Shown here piece after piece: positions 5,095 to 5,765 of a stretch of 5,765 bases of DNA (the first letter of the stretch is position 1; each line of letters opens with the position of its first letter). Made by a program: the position numbers and the translations under genes. A model generated the notes under the pieces. That model made no database searches and was not told the origin of the DNA. It saw nothing but the letters and a program-made list of their open reading frames with translations. The DNA comes from Candidatus Sulfotelmatobacter sp. (lineage in GTDB: Bacteria > Acidobacteriota > Terriglobia > Terriglobales > Acidobacteriaceae), in assembly GCA_030037575.1 (NCBI GenBank), contig JASHRB010000649.1:1-5765 (forward strand). Reading direction: 5' to 3'.

Positions 5095-5765
5095 ATGCCT
5101 TTCGTCAGCACCCGCGCCCAACTAGTCCTCTCCGAGCCGGATGCCATTTGGCTGCGCCAACTGGCCCAATCCAGAACCGGGGCCTCCGCCAAGGTGCAGC
5201 GCGCCCAGATTCTGCTGCGCTATTCGCAGGGAGAGACAGTATCGGCGATCGCGACGGTGCTGCGCACCAATCGCCCCAAGATTGAGCGCTGCCTGAGCAA
5301 AGCGCTGCAGTTGGGGGTTCGAGCCGCCCTGGAAGACTTGCCCGGGCGCGGACGGCCGGCGCGGATCAACCACGAAGAGAAAGCCTGGGTGGTCAACCTG
5401 GCCTGCCAGAAACCGAAGGATCTAGGCTATGCCCAGGAGTTATGGACGACTCGGCTCTTGGCGAAGCATATCCGCAACCATTGCCGGGGAGCAGGGTATG
5501 AGCACTTGGCCAAGCTGGGAGGTGGCACGGTGTCCAAGATTCTGGCCGCTCACCCGGTCCGACCACACAAACTGGAGTACTATCTGGAACGCCGAGATCC
5601 GGAGTTTGCCAGCAAGATGATTGAGGTTTTGCATGTCTACCGGGAGGTGGAGGTGTGGCGGAGCCAGGGGCTTCCGGCGGAAGTGGTGGGGGTGTTGAGT
5701 TACGACGAAAAACCCGGGATTCAGGCGATCGGCAATACCGCTCCGGACCTGCCCCCGGTGCCGGG
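5095..5765 (+). CDS. IS630-family transposase, 3'-truncated by the window edge
   Basis: Open frame of 223 codons running off the window, encoding the N-terminal part of a DDE transposase that cuts and rejoins the IS ends at TA targets. Residues about 30-90 form the helix-turn-helix DNA-binding region: SAKVQRAQILLRYSQG at 31-46, the recognition part SAIATVLRTNRPKIERCL at 50-67, and the Pro/Arg-rich linker DLPGRGRPARI at 81-91. GYAQELWTTRLLAKHI at 111-126 is the usual second HTH-like block. SYDEKPGIQAI at 202-212 carries the first catalytic Asp (D204) in the family-typical DEKPGIQA setting, followed by APDLPP at 216-221. The remaining D and E/D lie beyond the window. ATG at 5095 with GGATGG at 5080-5085 as a plausible ribosome site. 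No stop or frameshift is seen, so the copy may be intact. It lies 170 nt from the truncated tRNA. Confidence 0.87.
   Translation, partial: MPFVSTRAQLVLSEPDAIWLRQLAQSRTGASAKVQRAQILLRYSQGETVSAIATVLRTNRPKIERCLSKALQLGVRAALEDLPGRGRPARINHEEKAWVVNLACQKPKDLGYAQELWTTRLLAKHIRNHCRGAGYEHLAKLGGGTVSKILAAHPVRPHKLEYYLERRDPEFASKMIEVLHVYREVEVWRSQGLPAEVVGVLSYDEKPGIQAIGNTAPDLPPVP
5095..5765 (+). mobile_element. IS630-family insertion sequence, partial
   Basis: The transposase frame shows that the right-hand end of the window lies inside an IS630-family insertion sequence. Neither terminal inverted repeat is identified: the left end must be upstream of 5095, somewhere in 4926-5094, and the right end is off the window. 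The coordinates given cover only the part proved by the coding sequence. Confidence 0.7.

Noticed and set aside
4914..5192. 92-codon minus-strand frame, considered as the end of an integrase
   Set aside because: No recombinase motif is visible, it overlaps the transposase start and its stop falls in the tRNA anticodon loop.
1..5765. CRISPR array or toxin-antitoxin pair
   Set aside because: No regularly spaced repeats and no paired small ORFs with recognisable motifs on either strand.

Overview
The window looks like a moderately GC-rich bacterial chromosome: four tightly packed housekeeping or recycling genes, then a disturbed tRNA/IS boundary. The gene mix is an AmgK-like kinase fused to a RapZ C-terminal domain, a MurU-like nucleotidyltransferase, and a long AlaX-type editing protein. 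It reminds me of Acidobacteriota, but that is an inference from gene content; the window has no rRNA or other phylogenetic marker that settles it.

Layout. Positions 1-989 (+) hold the 3' three-quarters or so of a threonine synthase gene (thrC). It converges, with a gap of only 6 nt, on a two-gene operon on the minus strand. The upstream operon gene (3202 to 1739) encodes an aminoglycoside-phosphotransferase-fold sugar kinase, most like N-acetylmuramate/GlcNAc kinase AmgK, fused to the amino-sugar-sensing C-terminal domain of RapZ. Its stop overlaps the start of the second gene (1742 to 996), a MurU-like sugar-1-phosphate nucleotidyltransferase, by ATGA. In pseudomonads AmgK and MurU together turn recovered MurNAc into UDP-MurNAc, bypassing de novo synthesis. 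The fused RapZ domain suggests the kinase step here may be tied to amino-sugar-phosphate sensing.

A 141-nt divergent intergenic region (3203-3343) separates this operon from a 409-residue stand-alone alanyl-tRNA editing protein of AlaX-L type (3344-4573, +, TTG start). It carries all four zinc-site residues and a C-terminal DHHA1/C-Ala domain.

Positions 4574-5094 carry no convincing protein gene. They hold a 10-nt tandem repeat, a small hairpin, and the 5' half of a tRNA-Val(TAC) that stops just after the anticodon stem. That half-tRNA lies inside a striking imperfect inverted repeat of 18/19 nt (4866-4883 and 4975-4993), which can also pair in a second, mutually exclusive way with the anticodon arm. 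From 5095 to the window end runs the N-terminal part of an IS630-family transposase, up to and just past its first catalytic Asp. The simplest reading is that a mobile element or rearrangement destroyed or split the tRNA gene. A structured RNA cannot be excluded.

The most interesting points are the kinase-RapZ fusion coupled to a MurU-like gene, and the half-tRNA with competing inverted repeats next to the IS.
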